A stretch of DNA of 64,000 bases from positions 124,001-188,000 of the forward strand of contig NZ_BOOK01000010.1 of assembly GCF_016863195.1 (NCBI RefSeq), in the 5' to 3' direction. This DNA is from Paraplanobispora takensis. GTDB lineage: Bacteria > Actinomycetota > Actinomycetes > Streptosporangiales > Streptosporangiaceae. Each line of letters opens with the position of its first letter. Position 1 is the first letter of the stretch. Positions 1 to 8,404 of this stretch are shown piece after piece. The notes beneath the pieces were generated by a model. It had not been told where the DNA came from. It was given only the letters and a program-made list of their open reading frames with translations, and made no database searches. The position numbers and the translations under genes were made by a program.

Positions 1-232
1 GGCCCCGGAGAAATCTCCCACCGTGACGCAGCCGATCCCTCCGGCCCGGGTTCCATCCGCGGCGCGCTCTCATGCCGCAGAGGAGGCGCGTACGGCTTCC
101 CGGCGCCGGCGCCCGAACCCGCGGGCACGACCACCGTGGCCCCCGCGCACGGCACTCTGGCCCTTCCGGGCAGGTCATCGGGGGTGCGCCCGCCGTACGA
201 TCGAGGGGTCACAGGCGAGGGGAGGACACGGC
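1..232. other. gene-free left edge
   Basis: I recognise no protein family in any frame here. The stretch precedes a possible very small gene and the AI-2E permease. The 3' end of an unseen upstream gene could lie further left, but nothing in these bases supports it. Confidence 0.4.
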
Positions 233-307
233 ATGCCCCCAGGGTGCGGTAACTGCGACTGTTATCTGGAGGATCGGGTGATCACCCGCCCACCGGAAGA
301 GCGCTGA
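233..307 (+). CDS. possible 24-residue cysteine-rich peptide
   Basis: A short reading frame starts at ATG 233 behind a strong purine-rich ribosome-binding site (GGGGAGG, about 7 bases upstream). It encodes 24 residues with a CxxCxC cluster (CGNCDC at residues 5-10) and an acidic/basic tail. It lies about 160 bases upstream of the AI-2E permease and could be a leader peptide or a tiny metal-binding protein. I recognise no family. The only support is the ribosome-binding site and the clustered cysteines, so this is a candidate only. Confidence 0.3.
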   Translation: MPPGCGNCDCYLEDRVITRPPEER

Positions 308-467
308 CCCCGATCGCGATGTGGGGGGCAGGCCGGTACGGCGCCGCCCCTCCACATCCGCCTCTCCCCATCGGCTCCCGTGCGTCCGCCTCCTCCCCGG
401 CTTCCCACGCCCGCACCGGCGGGATAACGGCGCGCGTTCCGGGGCCGGGCGTGACAGTCTGGAACGC

Positions 468-1790
468 GTGATCTCCGATCGGGAACGTCTGACGAAGTTG
501 GTGCCCAGCACGCTGCTCCGCCTCGCGGTGTGGAGCGTGTGCCTGATCATCATCGGCTGGGCCGTCTTCTACGTCGCCCAGTTCGTGGCCGCCCTGCGCA
601 TCGTCATGCTGCCGCTGGCCGTGGCGTTCCTGCTCACCGCGCTGCTGTTCCCGGTGACCCGCAGGCTCAGATCGGCGGGCATGCGCCCGATCTACGCCAC
701 CTGGGTCACCATGCTGTTCGCGTTCGCCGTACTGGGCGGCACCGGATGGCTCATCGGGGTGCGGGCCAACGAGGAGTTCCCCCGGCTGGTCACCCAGGTC
801 CAGGCGACCGCCAGGGAGGTGCAGGGCTGGCTGCAGACCGGTCCGCTCCACCTGCAGCCGACCCAGATCAGCGAGTGGATCGACCGGATCGCGGGACAGA
901 TCACCCAGCAACAGCAGCAGATCACCCAGACGGTCCTCACCGGCGCCACCGTGGCGCTGGAGGTGCTGGCCTCGATCGTCCTGCTGCTGTTCGTCACGTT
1001 CTTCCTGCTCAAGGACGGCGACCGGATCTGGGCCTGGTTCCTCAAGGCGTTCGGCTCGGCCACGCCCCGGGTGGACCGGGCCGGGCGGGCCGCCTGGGTG
1101 ACGCTCTCGCACTACGTGCAGGGCACCGTGGCGGTGGCGGCGGTGCACGGTGTGATCATGGGCATCGTGCTCGCGGGGATGGGCGTGCCGCTCTGGGCGC
1201 CCCTCGCGGTGCTGATCTTCCTGGCCAGCTTCATCCCGATCGTCGGCATCTTCTTCGCCGGGGCCGTGGCCACGCTGGTCACCCTCGGCGCCAAGGGCCC
1301 GATCTACGCCCTGATCTTCGTGGGCATCCTGGTGGTCGAGCAGCAGCTGGAGAACCACGTGCTCCAGCCGCTGATCGTCGGCCGGGCGCTGAGCTTCCAC
1401 CCGCTGGCGATCATCCTGGTGCTGGCCGTGGGCGGCATCGTCGGCGGCATCGCCGGGGCCGCGGTGGCGGTGCCGATCGCCGCGGTGATCTACCGCGCGC
1501 TGCCCGAGCTGACCGGCGACCCTCCGGTCCCGCTGCCCCCGGGACCGTCGGCGCGCGCGCTGGAGCCCGGCGATCCCGGCCCCGGCCCCGGCCCCGCGGG
1601 TCCCGAGACGGTGTCCGGGACTCCCGGCGCGACGCCCGCGGCCTCGGAGACGGTGCCCGGCTCCTCCGGTACGACGTCCGCCGCCCCGGGGACGGCCTCC
1701 GGGGAGCCCGCCGCGCCCGCCGGGGAAGCCGTCACGCCCTCGGCGGAGCCCGCCAGGCCGTCCGCGGGCTCCCGTTCACCGGGTGAATAG
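468..1790 (+). CDS. AI-2E family (DUF20) transporter-like membrane protein
   Basis: The 440-residue polytopic membrane protein belongs to the AI-2E exporter-like family (PF01594), whose members are proposed to export small molecules or act in Na+/H+ exchange. The substrate here is unknown. Hydrophobic segments lie at about residues 15-42, 45-62, 76-97, 156-181, 217-240, 245-275, 277-291 and 312-342. The family signature ENHVLQP is at 295-301. A Gln-rich soluble segment (about 143-151) lies in the extracytoplasmic part. The last ~90 residues are a Pro/Gly/Ala/Ser-rich tail, which makes the protein longer than the usual 340-390. I chose GTG 468 because the frame upstream is Arg/Pro-rich and unlike the family. 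The ribosome-binding site is weak. Confidence 0.85.
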   Translation: MISDRERLTKLVPSTLLRLAVWSVCLIIIGWAVFYVAQFVAALRIVMLPLAVAFLLTALLFPVTRRLRSAGMRPIYATWVTMLFAFAVLGGTGWLIGVRANEEFPRLVTQVQATAREVQGWLQTGPLHLQPTQISEWIDRIAGQITQQQQQITQTVLTGATVALEVLASIVLLLFVTFFLLKDGDRIWAWFLKAFGSATPRVDRAGRAAWVTLSHYVQGTVAVAAVHGVIMGIVLAGMGVPLWAPLAVLIFLASFIPIVGIFFAGAVATLVTLGAKGPIYALIFVGILVVEQQLENHVLQPLIVGRALSFHPLAIILVLAVGGIVGGIAGAAVAVPIAAVIYRALPELTGDPPVPLPPGPSARALEPGDPGPGPGPAGPETVSGTPGATPAASETVPGSSGTTSAAPGTASGEPAAPAGEAVTPSAEPARPSAGSRSPGE

Positions 1791-1826
1791 GGAATCGTCG
1801 CAGCACAACGGGTAACGTTCTCCGTC

Positions 1827-2381
1827 GTGACCCGTTCGACCATCACCACACCTCCGCCCGGAGCCACGCTCCCCGAGCCCCTGCCCGGCGCGCCCGCGCC
1901 CGGCGCCGCGCTCGGATCCCACTACAGCCGCTGCTTCGGCTGCGGCGACCGGCACCCGACCGGCCTGCACCTGTCCGCCGTCACCCCCGACGGGGTCTCG
2001 GTGACCGCCGAGTTCGTCGTGGGGGAGGCGCACCAGGGCGCTCCGGGCCTGGCGCACGGCGGCGTGCTGGCCGCGGCGATGGACGAGGTCATCGGCATGT
2101 CCGTCTGGCTGTTCCAGCGTCCCTACGTCACCGGGCGGCTGGAGACCGACTATCTGGCGCCCGTCCCGGTGGGCACCACGCTGCACCTGCGCGCCTGGTG
2201 CACCGGCATGTCCGGCAGGAAGGCATATCTTGAAGCCGAGGGCCGGATCGGGGCGCCGGACGGCCCGGTCGCCGTGCGGGCCGCCGCGCTCTTCATCGAG
2301 GTCGGCATGGAGCACTTCGCCAAGCACGGTGACGCCCAGACCATCCTCGACGAGCACCATGATTACGAGGTGAACCCGTGA
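1827..2381 (+). CDS. PaaI-like hotdog-fold thioesterase
   Basis: The 184-residue protein has a single hotdog thioesterase domain and probably hydrolyses an acyl-CoA thioester. The helix signature [11 protein letters not shown] (77-87) is the PaaI-type catalytic stretch, and a CFGCG motif (36-40) precedes the first strand, as in many actinobacterial members. The first 30 residues are Pro/Ala-rich and probably disordered. No ribosome-binding site precedes GTG 1827, but a -10-like TAACGT lies about 10 bases upstream, so the mRNA may be leaderless. The 3' end overlaps dut by four bases (GTGA), indicating co-transcription. The substrate cannot be told from sequence. Confidence 0.85.
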   Translation: MTRSTITTPPPGATLPEPLPGAPAPGAALGSHYSRCFGCGDRHPTGLHLSAVTPDGVSVTAEFVVGEAHQGAPGLAHGGVLAAAMDEVIGMSVWLFQRPYVTGRLETDYLAPVPVGTTLHLRAWCTGMSGRKAYLEAEGRIGAPDGPVAVRAAALFIEVGMEHFAKHGDAQTILDEHHDYEVNP

Positions 2382-2821
2382 CCCACCAGGTCGAGGTGCT
2401 GATCCACCGGCTCGACGCCGGCCTGCCCCTGCCCTCCTACGCGCATCCGGGCGACGCGGGCGCCGATCTGTACGCCGCGGAGGACGTCGAACTGCTCCCC
2501 GGCGAGCGGGCGAGCGTGGGCACCGGCGTGGCCATCGCCCTGCCCGACGGATACGCCGCGTTCGTGCATCCGCGTTCCGGCCTGGCGGTCAAGCACGGGG
2601 TGACGCTGGTGAACGCCCCCGGCACCGTCGACGCCGGTTACCGGGGAGAGATCAGGGTGACGCTGATCAATACCGACGCCAAGGAGGCGGTGCGGCTGCG
2701 CAGAGGCGACCGCATCGCGCAACTGGTGATCCAGAAGGTGGAGAAGGCGGCGTTCTACGAGGTGGACCGGTTGCCCGGATCGGCGCGCGGCGCCGGCGGG
2801 TTCGGTTCCACGGGCCGTTGA
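2378..2821 (+). CDS. dut: deoxyuridine 5'-triphosphate nucleotidohydrolase
   Basis: dUTPase hydrolyses dUTP to dUMP and pyrophosphate, keeping uracil out of DNA and supplying dUMP for dTMP synthesis. All five trimeric dUTPase motifs are present in 147 residues: DAGADLYA (26-33), PRSGLA (65-70), [11 protein letters not shown] (82-92, with the catalytic Asp85), [10 protein letters not shown] (about 112-121) and the C-terminal glycine-rich [10 protein letters not shown] (137-146) that closes over the nucleotide. The length is normal for the family. The start codon overlaps the thioesterase stop. Confidence 0.98.
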   Translation: MTHQVEVLIHRLDAGLPLPSYAHPGDAGADLYAAEDVELLPGERASVGTGVAIALPDGYAAFVHPRSGLAVKHGVTLVNAPGTVDAGYRGEIRVTLINTDAKEAVRLRRGDRIAQLVIQKVEKAAFYEVDRLPGSARGAGGFGSTGR

Positions 2822-2891
2822 GGGGAAGCGGGCAGGGTGCGGCCCGCCGGCCGCAGGGCCGCCAGTCAATCGTTCAAGGAGCGTGAGGAAG

Positions 2892-3560
2892 ATGTTCGGA
2901 CGTCGCCGTCATAAGGACACACCGGCCTCGGTGGTGGAGGAGGCCGAGTCGGCGCCGGCACGCGAGTCCGGCCCGTGGGACGCCGACGAGCCGCACCCCG
3001 AGCGGGAGCGGGTCGACCTCGGCGGGCTGCGCCTGCCGGTCGACGCCGGGTTCGAGGTGCAGCTCAACATGGCCGGTGACCGCATCGTGGGAGCGGTCGT
3101 GCTGTTCCAGGAGAGCGCCCTGCAGGTGCAGGCGTTCGCCGCGCCGAAGAAGAGCGGCATCTGGGACGACGTCCGCGCCGAGCTCGCCGAGGCGGTGAAG
3201 AACGCCGGCGGCACCTCGCAGGAGCAGGAGGGGCCCTTCGGCGCCGAGCTGGCCGCGCAGATCCCGAACGAGGGGGCCATGCAGCCGGTCCGCTACCTCG
3301 GTGTCGACGGGCCGCGCTGGTTCCTGCGGGCGGCGATCAGCGGCCGTGCCGCGCTGGACGCCGACGTCGCCGCGACGCTGGAGGACGTCGTCCGCGACAT
3401 CGTGGTGGTCCGCGGCGACGAGCCGATGGCCCCGCACGAGCCGATCGAGCTGCGCCTGCCCGCCGAGGCCCGCCAGGCGGCGGAGCAGGAGGGACCCGGC
3501 CGGCGCAAGTCCGACCTCAACCCCTTCGAGCGCGGACCTGAGATTGCGGAGGTTCGCTGA
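2892..3560 (+). CDS. DUF3710 family protein
   Basis: This 222-residue cytoplasmic protein belongs to DUF3710 (PF12502), an actinobacterial family of unknown function usually found beside dut and the OB-fold gene, as here. It begins with the basic segment MFGRRRHK, followed by an acidic stretch and a mixed alpha/beta domain with no catalytic motif I can name. I prefer ATG 2892 to GTG 2883 because AAGGAG at 2876-2881 sits ten bases before the ATG but almost touches the GTG, and family members start with MFGRRR. The C-terminus is charged (RRKSDLNPFERGPE). Confidence 0.85.
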   Translation: MFGRRRHKDTPASVVEEAESAPARESGPWDADEPHPERERVDLGGLRLPVDAGFEVQLNMAGDRIVGAVVLFQESALQVQAFAAPKKSGIWDDVRAELAEAVKNAGGTSQEQEGPFGAELAAQIPNEGAMQPVRYLGVDGPRWFLRAAISGRAALDADVAATLEDVVRDIVVVRGDEPMAPHEPIELRLPAEARQAAEQEGPGRRKSDLNPFERGPEIAEVR

Positions 3561-3608
3561 GGTGCCGGATCGCGTACGCTGATTCGACACGTTCGCAAAG
3601 GAGAGGTC

Positions 3609-4001
3609 GTGAGTTCGCAGGAACCGCATAGAAAACGCGGATTGCGAGGCTTCTTCCAGCGGCTGGCCACAAGCCAGGCCGAGCTGGAAGCCGATGAACT
3701 GCAGCAGGACCTCGACAGGCACGGTGCCACGCCCATCGCTTCATGCGGTGGGCGTCGCCGATTCTGCGTCACCGGTACACTACGAACGGTGACCCTGAGG
3801 CCCCGTGGCGGGGCTCCGGCTCTCGAGGCCGAGCTCTACGACGGGTCGGATGTGATCGATCTGATCTGGCTGGGCCGCCGGAAGATCGCCGGCATCGAGC
3901 CGGGCCGGATGGTGCTGGCCGAAGGCCTCGTCAGCATGCAGGATGGTCGCAAGGTGATGTTCAACCCGCGGTACGAGCTGCGCCCGGCGAACGGGGCATA
4001 A
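3609..4001 (+). CDS. OB-fold nucleic acid-binding protein
   Basis: The 130-residue protein has a predicted single OB-fold domain (about residues 50-126), preceded by a basic helical segment (QEPHRKRGLRGFFQRLA). It matches the actinobacterial OB-fold family found next to dut and DUF3710, and probably binds nucleic acid; no enzymatic residues are evident. GTG 3609 follows AAAGGAGAGG. Putative promoter elements TTCGCT (3553-3558) and TACGCT (3575-3580), 16 bases apart, suggest its own start site at the end of the DUF3710 gene. The stop codon directly abuts the DUF3159 start. Confidence 0.8.
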   Translation: MSSQEPHRKRGLRGFFQRLATSQAELEADELQQDLDRHGATPIASCGGRRRFCVTGTLRTVTLRPRGGAPALEAELYDGSDVIDLIWLGRRKIAGIEPGRMVLAEGLVSMQDGRKVMFNPRYELRPANGA

Positions 4002-4712
4002 GTGCGCGACGAGCCCAGAACTGGCGAGTGGGAAACGGTGAGCGAGAAGATGAGCACCACCGAACAGGCCGCCGCGCACGAGACGGTGGAGGCCGCGATA
4101 CGGTCCCAGCTCGCCAAGGCGTTCGGCGGGATCAGAGGCGTCATCGAGGCCGCCGTGCCCACGGCCGCCTTCACCGTGATGTGGATCGCCACCGCCGACC
4201 TCCAGCGCTCGCTGATCGTCAGCGTCTCGGCGGCGGTGCTGCTGCTGGTGGTCCGGCTGGTGCAGCGCTCGACCCCGCAGTACGTCATCAACAGCCTCAT
4301 CGGCATCGGCATCGGCTGGTTCTTCGCCTCCCGCACCGGCGAGGCCAAGGACGTCTATCTGCCCGGCATCCTCTACAACGCCGCCTACTCCGTGGCGATG
4401 CTGATCTCGATCGTCACCCGGTGGCCGGTGGTCGGCTTCCTGATCGGCTCGGTCACCGGCGACCCCACCGCCTGGCGCGACGACCCGGCCGTGGTGCGGC
4501 TCTGCACCAAGCTCACCTGGCTGCTGATGATCCCCTGCGTGGTCCGGGTGGCGGTGCAGGCCCCGGTCTATCTCATCGGCGGCAACGACGCCGTGGCCGA
4601 GCTGGGCATCCTCAAGATCGTGATGGGCTGGCCGCTGCAGATCGCGGCCCTGGCCGCGATGGTGTGGGTGCTGACCCGCGGCCGTACGCCCGTGCGGCCC
4701 GCCGCGTCCTGA
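4002..4712 (+). CDS. DUF3159 family integral membrane protein
   Basis: This 236-residue protein belongs to DUF3159 (PF11361), a conserved actinobacterial membrane family of unknown function. About five hydrophobic segments lie between residues 45 and 230, including a GIGIGWFFAS turn and a family-typical TGDPTAWRDDPAVVRL segment before the fourth helix. GTG 4002 follows the TAA of the OB-fold gene without a gap, so translation is coupled; GTG 4038 or ATG 4050 are possible alternative starts. A strong hairpin ends the unit. Its steady position beside the TrkA pair suggests a link to ion homeostasis, but that is inference. Confidence 0.8.
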   Translation: MRDEPRTGEWETVSEKMSTTEQAAAHETVEAAIRSQLAKAFGGIRGVIEAAVPTAAFTVMWIATADLQRSLIVSVSAAVLLLVVRLVQRSTPQYVINSLIGIGIGWFFASRTGEAKDVYLPGILYNAAYSVAMLISIVTRWPVVGFLIGSVTGDPTAWRDDPAVVRLCTKLTWLLMIPCVVRVAVQAPVYLIGGNDAVAELGILKIVMGWPLQIAALAAMVWVLTRGRTPVRPAAS

Positions 4713-4782
4713 CACGCCCGCGGCCCGGCGGCTGCCCCGGCGCGCCCGCCCTGCCGCAAGCGGTACCGCGCGCCTCCGGCCT

Positions 4783-4812
4783 GCCCGCCGTACCCCGGGC
4801 GGTACGGCGGGC
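4783..4812. terminator. bidirectional hairpin terminator
   Basis: A perfect 12-base inverted repeat (GCCCGCCGTACC at 4783-4794, GGTACGGCGGGC at 4801-4812) has a six-base loop. It lies between the convergent DUF3159 and trkA genes. There is no U-tract, as is usual for high-GC actinobacteria. Confidence 0.65.
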
Positions 4813-4820
4813 GCGTCCGC

Positions 4821-5507
4821 TCACGGGCGGTCGGACAGATCCCTGACGGCGTGGGGGGACAGCAGCTGGGCCAGCTCGTCCTCGACCTCCTGGCTGGCCA
4901 CGAACATCAGCTCGTCGCCCGCCTCCAGCGGATCGTCGGCGGTGGGCACCAGCACCCGGCCCTCGCGCAGGATGGCGACCAGGGCGGTGTCGGTGGGCCA
5001 CGGCACGGAGCCGGCGCGCTGGCCGACCACCGGCGCGTTCTCCGGGAGGGTCAGCTCGACCAGGTTGGCCTGACCCTGGCGGAAGGTCATCAGGCGGACC
5101 AGGTCGCCCACGCTCACCGCCTCCTCCACCAGCGCGCTCAGCAGGCGCGGGGTCGAGACGGCGACGTCGACGCCCCACGACTCGTTGAACAGCCACTCGT
5201 TCTTGGGGTGGTTGATCCGGGCGACCACGCGCGGCACGCCGTACTCGGTCTTGGCCAGGAGCGACACCACGAGGTTGACCTTGTCGTCGCCGCTGGCGGC
5301 GACGACCACGTGGCAGTCGGCCAGGCCGGCCTCGTCCAGGGAGGAGATCTCGCAGGCGTCGGCCAGCAGCCACTCCGCCCGGGGCACCGAATCGATCTTG
5401 ATGGCCTTGGGGTCGACGTCGATCAGCAGGACCTCGTGACCGTTCTCCAGGAGCTCGGCGGCGATGGACCGGCCGACCGCCCCCGCCCCCGCGATGGTGA
5501 CGCGCAT
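4821..5507 (-). CDS. trkA: TrkA/RCK potassium uptake regulatory protein (second gene of pair)
   Basis: The 228-residue cytosolic protein has an RCK_N Rossmann domain (GAGAVG at 7-12, acidic Asp30 at the end of strand 2, as needed for NAD binding) and a C-terminal RCK_C domain (about 140-220). Such proteins form rings that gate Trk/Ktr-type K+ transporters in response to nucleotide ligands. The start ATG 5507-5505 shares one base with the stop of the upstream trkA gene. The two are one operon transcribed away from the APC permease. No Trk/Ktr membrane subunit is in the window; the partner may be the divergent permease. Confidence 0.9.
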   Translation of the reverse strand: MRVTIAGAGAVGRSIAAELLENGHEVLLIDVDPKAIKIDSVPRAEWLLADACEISSLDEAGLADCHVVVAASGDDKVNLVVSLLAKTEYGVPRVVARINHPKNEWLFNESWGVDVAVSTPRLLSALVEEAVSVGDLVRLMTFRQGQANLVELTLPENAPVVGQRAGSVPWPTDTALVAILREGRVLVPTADDPLEAGDELMFVASQEVEDELAQLLSPHAVRDLSDRP

Positions 5508-6172
5508 CAGTGACCTTCCTCCGGCGCTCCGGAGAGCACCTTGTTGATCCGGTCCATGTCGTTCTCGGCCGCCATGACGTACAGGACGTCGCCCTCCTGC
5601 ACCATGGAGTCGTGCCTGGGCAGCAGCGTCTCGCCCAGCCGGTTGACGAACGCCAGGCGGGTGCCGGCGGCCTCCTCCAGATCCTTGGTCCTGGTGCCGA
5701 TCCATCCGGGGTGGTAGGCGACCTCGGCCAGCACGACCGACCCGGTCGGGTCGCGCCAGAGCGGTTCGGCACCCTCGGGGAGCACCCGCCGCAGGATCTG
5801 GTCGGCGGTCCAGCGCACGGTGGCCACGGTCGGGATGCCCAGGCGCTGGTAGACCTCGGCGCGCCGGGAGTCGTAGATGCGGGCGACCACGTTGTCGACG
5901 CCGAACGTCTCGCGGGCGACGCGGGCGGAGATGATGTTGGAGTTGTCCCCGCTGCTGACCGCGACGTACGCGCCGGCGGACTCGATGCCCGCCTCCTCCA
6001 GCACGTCGCGGTCGAAGCCGACCCCGGTGACCCGGCGGCCCCGGAACCCGGCGCGCAACCGCCGGAAGGCCTGCGGGTCACGGTCGATGATCGCGACCGA
6101 GTGGCCGCTGTCCTCAAGGATGTGCGCCAGGGTCGAACCCACCCGGCCACACCCCATGATCACGATATGCAT
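5507..6172 (-). CDS. trkA: TrkA/RCK potassium uptake regulatory protein (first gene of pair)
   Basis: This 221-residue protein has the same RCK_N plus RCK_C plan as its neighbour, with GCGRVG at 7-12 and Asp30 as the NAD-binding acidic residue. Two consecutive trkA genes facing an APC-type permease is a conserved actinobacterial arrangement, suggesting a hetero-oligomeric gating ring. The start is taken at the ATG whose product begins MHIVIMGCG, because the longer frame adds 32 non-conserved residues. It is divergent from the permease, with about 120 bases between start codons. Confidence 0.9.
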   Translation of the reverse strand: MHIVIMGCGRVGSTLAHILEDSGHSVAIIDRDPQAFRRLRAGFRGRRVTGVGFDRDVLEEAGIESAGAYVAVSSGDNSNIISARVARETFGVDNVVARIYDSRRAEVYQRLGIPTVATVRWTADQILRRVLPEGAEPLWRDPTGSVVLAEVAYHPGWIGTRTKDLEEAAGTRLAFVNRLGETLLPRHDSMVQEGDVLYVMAAENDMDRINKVLSGAPEEGH

Positions 6173-6289
6173 GCTCCCCCGCCGGTGTGTTGAGGCGGAT
6201 CTCGGTTCACGATGGTACCCAGCCAGTATGGCCCCGTTCTGGAGCGTCGGGTGAGTGGGCGGGTGCACGGGAAGCTAGCATCGTCAGAC

Positions 6290-8332
6290 GTGCCGAAAGT
6301 GACGGACCTCACCAAACGCCTGTTCATTGGGCGTGCACTGCGCAGCACGCAGCTCCACGAGCAGCTGCTCCGCAAGCGGGTCGCCCTCCCCATCTTCGCG
6401 AGCGACGCGCTGTCCTCGGTGGCCTACGCCCCGCAGGAGATCCTCGCCATCCTCTCGCTGGCGGGGCTGTCGTTCTACAACTTCAGCCCCTGGGTCGCGA
6501 GTGCCGTCGTCGTGGTGATGCTGACGGTCGTCGCCTCCTATCGGCAGAACGTGCACGCCTACCCCAGCGGCGGCGGCGACTACGAGGTGGCCACCGTCAA
6601 CCTCGGCCGCAACGCCGGGCTCACCGTGGCCAGCGCGCTCATGGTCGACTACGTGCTCACCGTCGCGGTCTCGGTGGCCAACGGCGTCGACTACGTCGGC
6701 GCCACGATCCCCTTCGTCGCCGAGCACAAGCCGATGGTCGCGATCCTCATCGTCCTGCTGCTGACGATGGTGAACCTGCGCGGCATCCGGGAGTCGGGCA
6801 CGGCCTTCGCCATCCCCACCTACGCCTTCATGGCCGCGGTCCTCGGGTTGATCGCCTACGGCTTCTTCCGGCTGTTCATCCTCGAAGAGGAACTGCGCGC
6901 GCCCACCGCGGACTACCAGATCCTCGCCGAGCAGACGAACCTCACCTCGTTCGCGGCGGCCTTCCTGATCCTGCGCGCGTTCTCCTCCGGCTGCGCCGCG
7001 CTGACCGGGGTGGAGGCCATCAGCAACGGCGTGCCGGCCTTCCGCAAGCCCAAGAGCAGGAACGCCGCCAAGACGCTGCTGATGATGGGCGTGATCTCGG
7101 TGACGATGTTCGCCGGCATCATCACGCTGGGCCTGGCCTCCGGCGTCAAGGTCGCCGACCCCGCCCACGCCGCCCAGGACGTGATCATCGACGGGCACAT
7201 CGCCGGCCTCGACTATCACCAGCAGCCGATCATCGCGCAGGTGGCGGAGGCCGTCTTCGGCGGCACCTCGATCTTCTTCTACGCGATCGCCGCGGTCACC
7301 GCGCTGATCCTGTTCCTGGCGGCCAACACCGCCTTCAACGGCTTCCCGGTGCTCGGCTCGATCCTCGCCCAGGACCGCTTCCTCCCCCGCCAGCTGCACA
7401 CCCGGGGCGACCGGCTGGCCTTCTCCAACGGCATCGCCATCCTGGCGGCCGGGGCCTGCCTGCTGCTGTGGGGCTTCCAGGCCGACGTCAGCCGCCTGCT
7501 CAACCTCTACATCGTCGGCGTGTTCGTGTCGTTCACGCTGAGCCAGATCGGCATGGTCCGGCACTGGACCCGGCACCTGAAGACCGAGCCCGACTCCAGG
7601 GTCCGGCTGCGGATGCAGCGCTCCCGGATGATCAACGCCTTCGGCGGAGTCATGACCGGCCTGGTCCTGGTGGTCGTGCTGCTGACCAAGTTCTCCCACG
7701 GCGCGTGGATCGTCTGCGTGGCCATGCCGCTGCTGTTCCTGATGATGAAGGGCATCCACCGCCACTACGAGAACATCGCCCGCGAGCTCGCCGTGGACGA
7801 GGACGGGCAGGGGGAGGAGTCGATGCTGCCCGCCCGCAACCACGCCGTCGTCCTGGTCTCGAAGATCCACAAGCCGACCCTGCGGGCCCTGGCCTACGCC
7901 AGGGCCACCCGGCCCTCAACCCTGGAGGCGGTCACCGTGGGCGTGGAGGGGGCCGAGGCCCGGGCACTGCAGGAGGAGTGGGAACGGCGGGGCATCCCGG
8001 TGCCGCTCAAGACGCTCGACTCGCCCTACCGCGAGATCACCCGCCCCATCCTGGAGTACGTCAAGTCGGTGCGCCGCCGCTCGCCGCGCGACGTCGTGAG
8101 CATCTACATCCCCGAGTACGTCGTGGGCCGGTGGTGGGAGCACATCCTGCACAACCAGAGCGCGCTGCGCCTGAAGGGCCGCCTGCTCTTCCAGCCCGGG
8201 GTGATGGTCATCAGCGTGCCCTGGCAGCTGCACTCCTCCGACCGCCTGAAGGGCCGCCCAGAGCCCTTCGCCGCGGGTGCGGCTCGCCGTTCCCGGCCGG
8301 AGACGGCACGCGGCGGCGGCGACAAGGCATAA
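6290..8332 (+). CDS. APC superfamily permease (KUP/amino acid-type)
   Basis: The 680-residue protein has about 12 transmembrane helices in the first 490 residues (starting at FASDALSSVAYAP) and a ~190-residue soluble C-terminal domain containing a stress-protein-like alpha/beta fold. It belongs to the APC family (PF13520) as the long actinobacterial form encoded next to two trkA genes. Potassium or amino acid transport is plausible; the pairing favours an ion role. GTG 6290 gives VPKVTDLTKR, which fits related proteins; ATG 6212 would add 26 residues. No good ribosome-binding site precedes either. Confidence 0.85.
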   Translation: MPKVTDLTKRLFIGRALRSTQLHEQLLRKRVALPIFASDALSSVAYAPQEILAILSLAGLSFYNFSPWVASAVVVVMLTVVASYRQNVHAYPSGGGDYEVATVNLGRNAGLTVASALMVDYVLTVAVSVANGVDYVGATIPFVAEHKPMVAILIVLLLTMVNLRGIRESGTAFAIPTYAFMAAVLGLIAYGFFRLFILEEELRAPTADYQILAEQTNLTSFAAAFLILRAFSSGCAALTGVEAISNGVPAFRKPKSRNAAKTLLMMGVISVTMFAGIITLGLASGVKVADPAHAAQDVIIDGHIAGLDYHQQPIIAQVAEAVFGGTSIFFYAIAAVTALILFLAANTAFNGFPVLGSILAQDRFLPRQLHTRGDRLAFSNGIAILAAGACLLLWGFQADVSRLLNLYIVGVFVSFTLSQIGMVRHWTRHLKTEPDSRVRLRMQRSRMINAFGGVMTGLVLVVVLLTKFSHGAWIVCVAMPLLFLMMKGIHRHYENIARELAVDEDGQGEESMLPARNHAVVLVSKIHKPTLRALAYARATRPSTLEAVTVGVEGAEARALQEEWERRGIPVPLKTLDSPYREITRPILEYVKSVRRRSPRDVVSIYIPEYVVGRWWEHILHNQSALRLKGRLLFQPGVMVISVPWQLHSSDRLKGRPEPFAAGAARRSRPETARGGGDKA

Positions 8333-8404
8333 CCTTTCGTAGACGACTCTGCGGCGACGACTCTGCGGCGGCAGGGAGGCACGACACGACGGGATCTGGG
8401 GACG

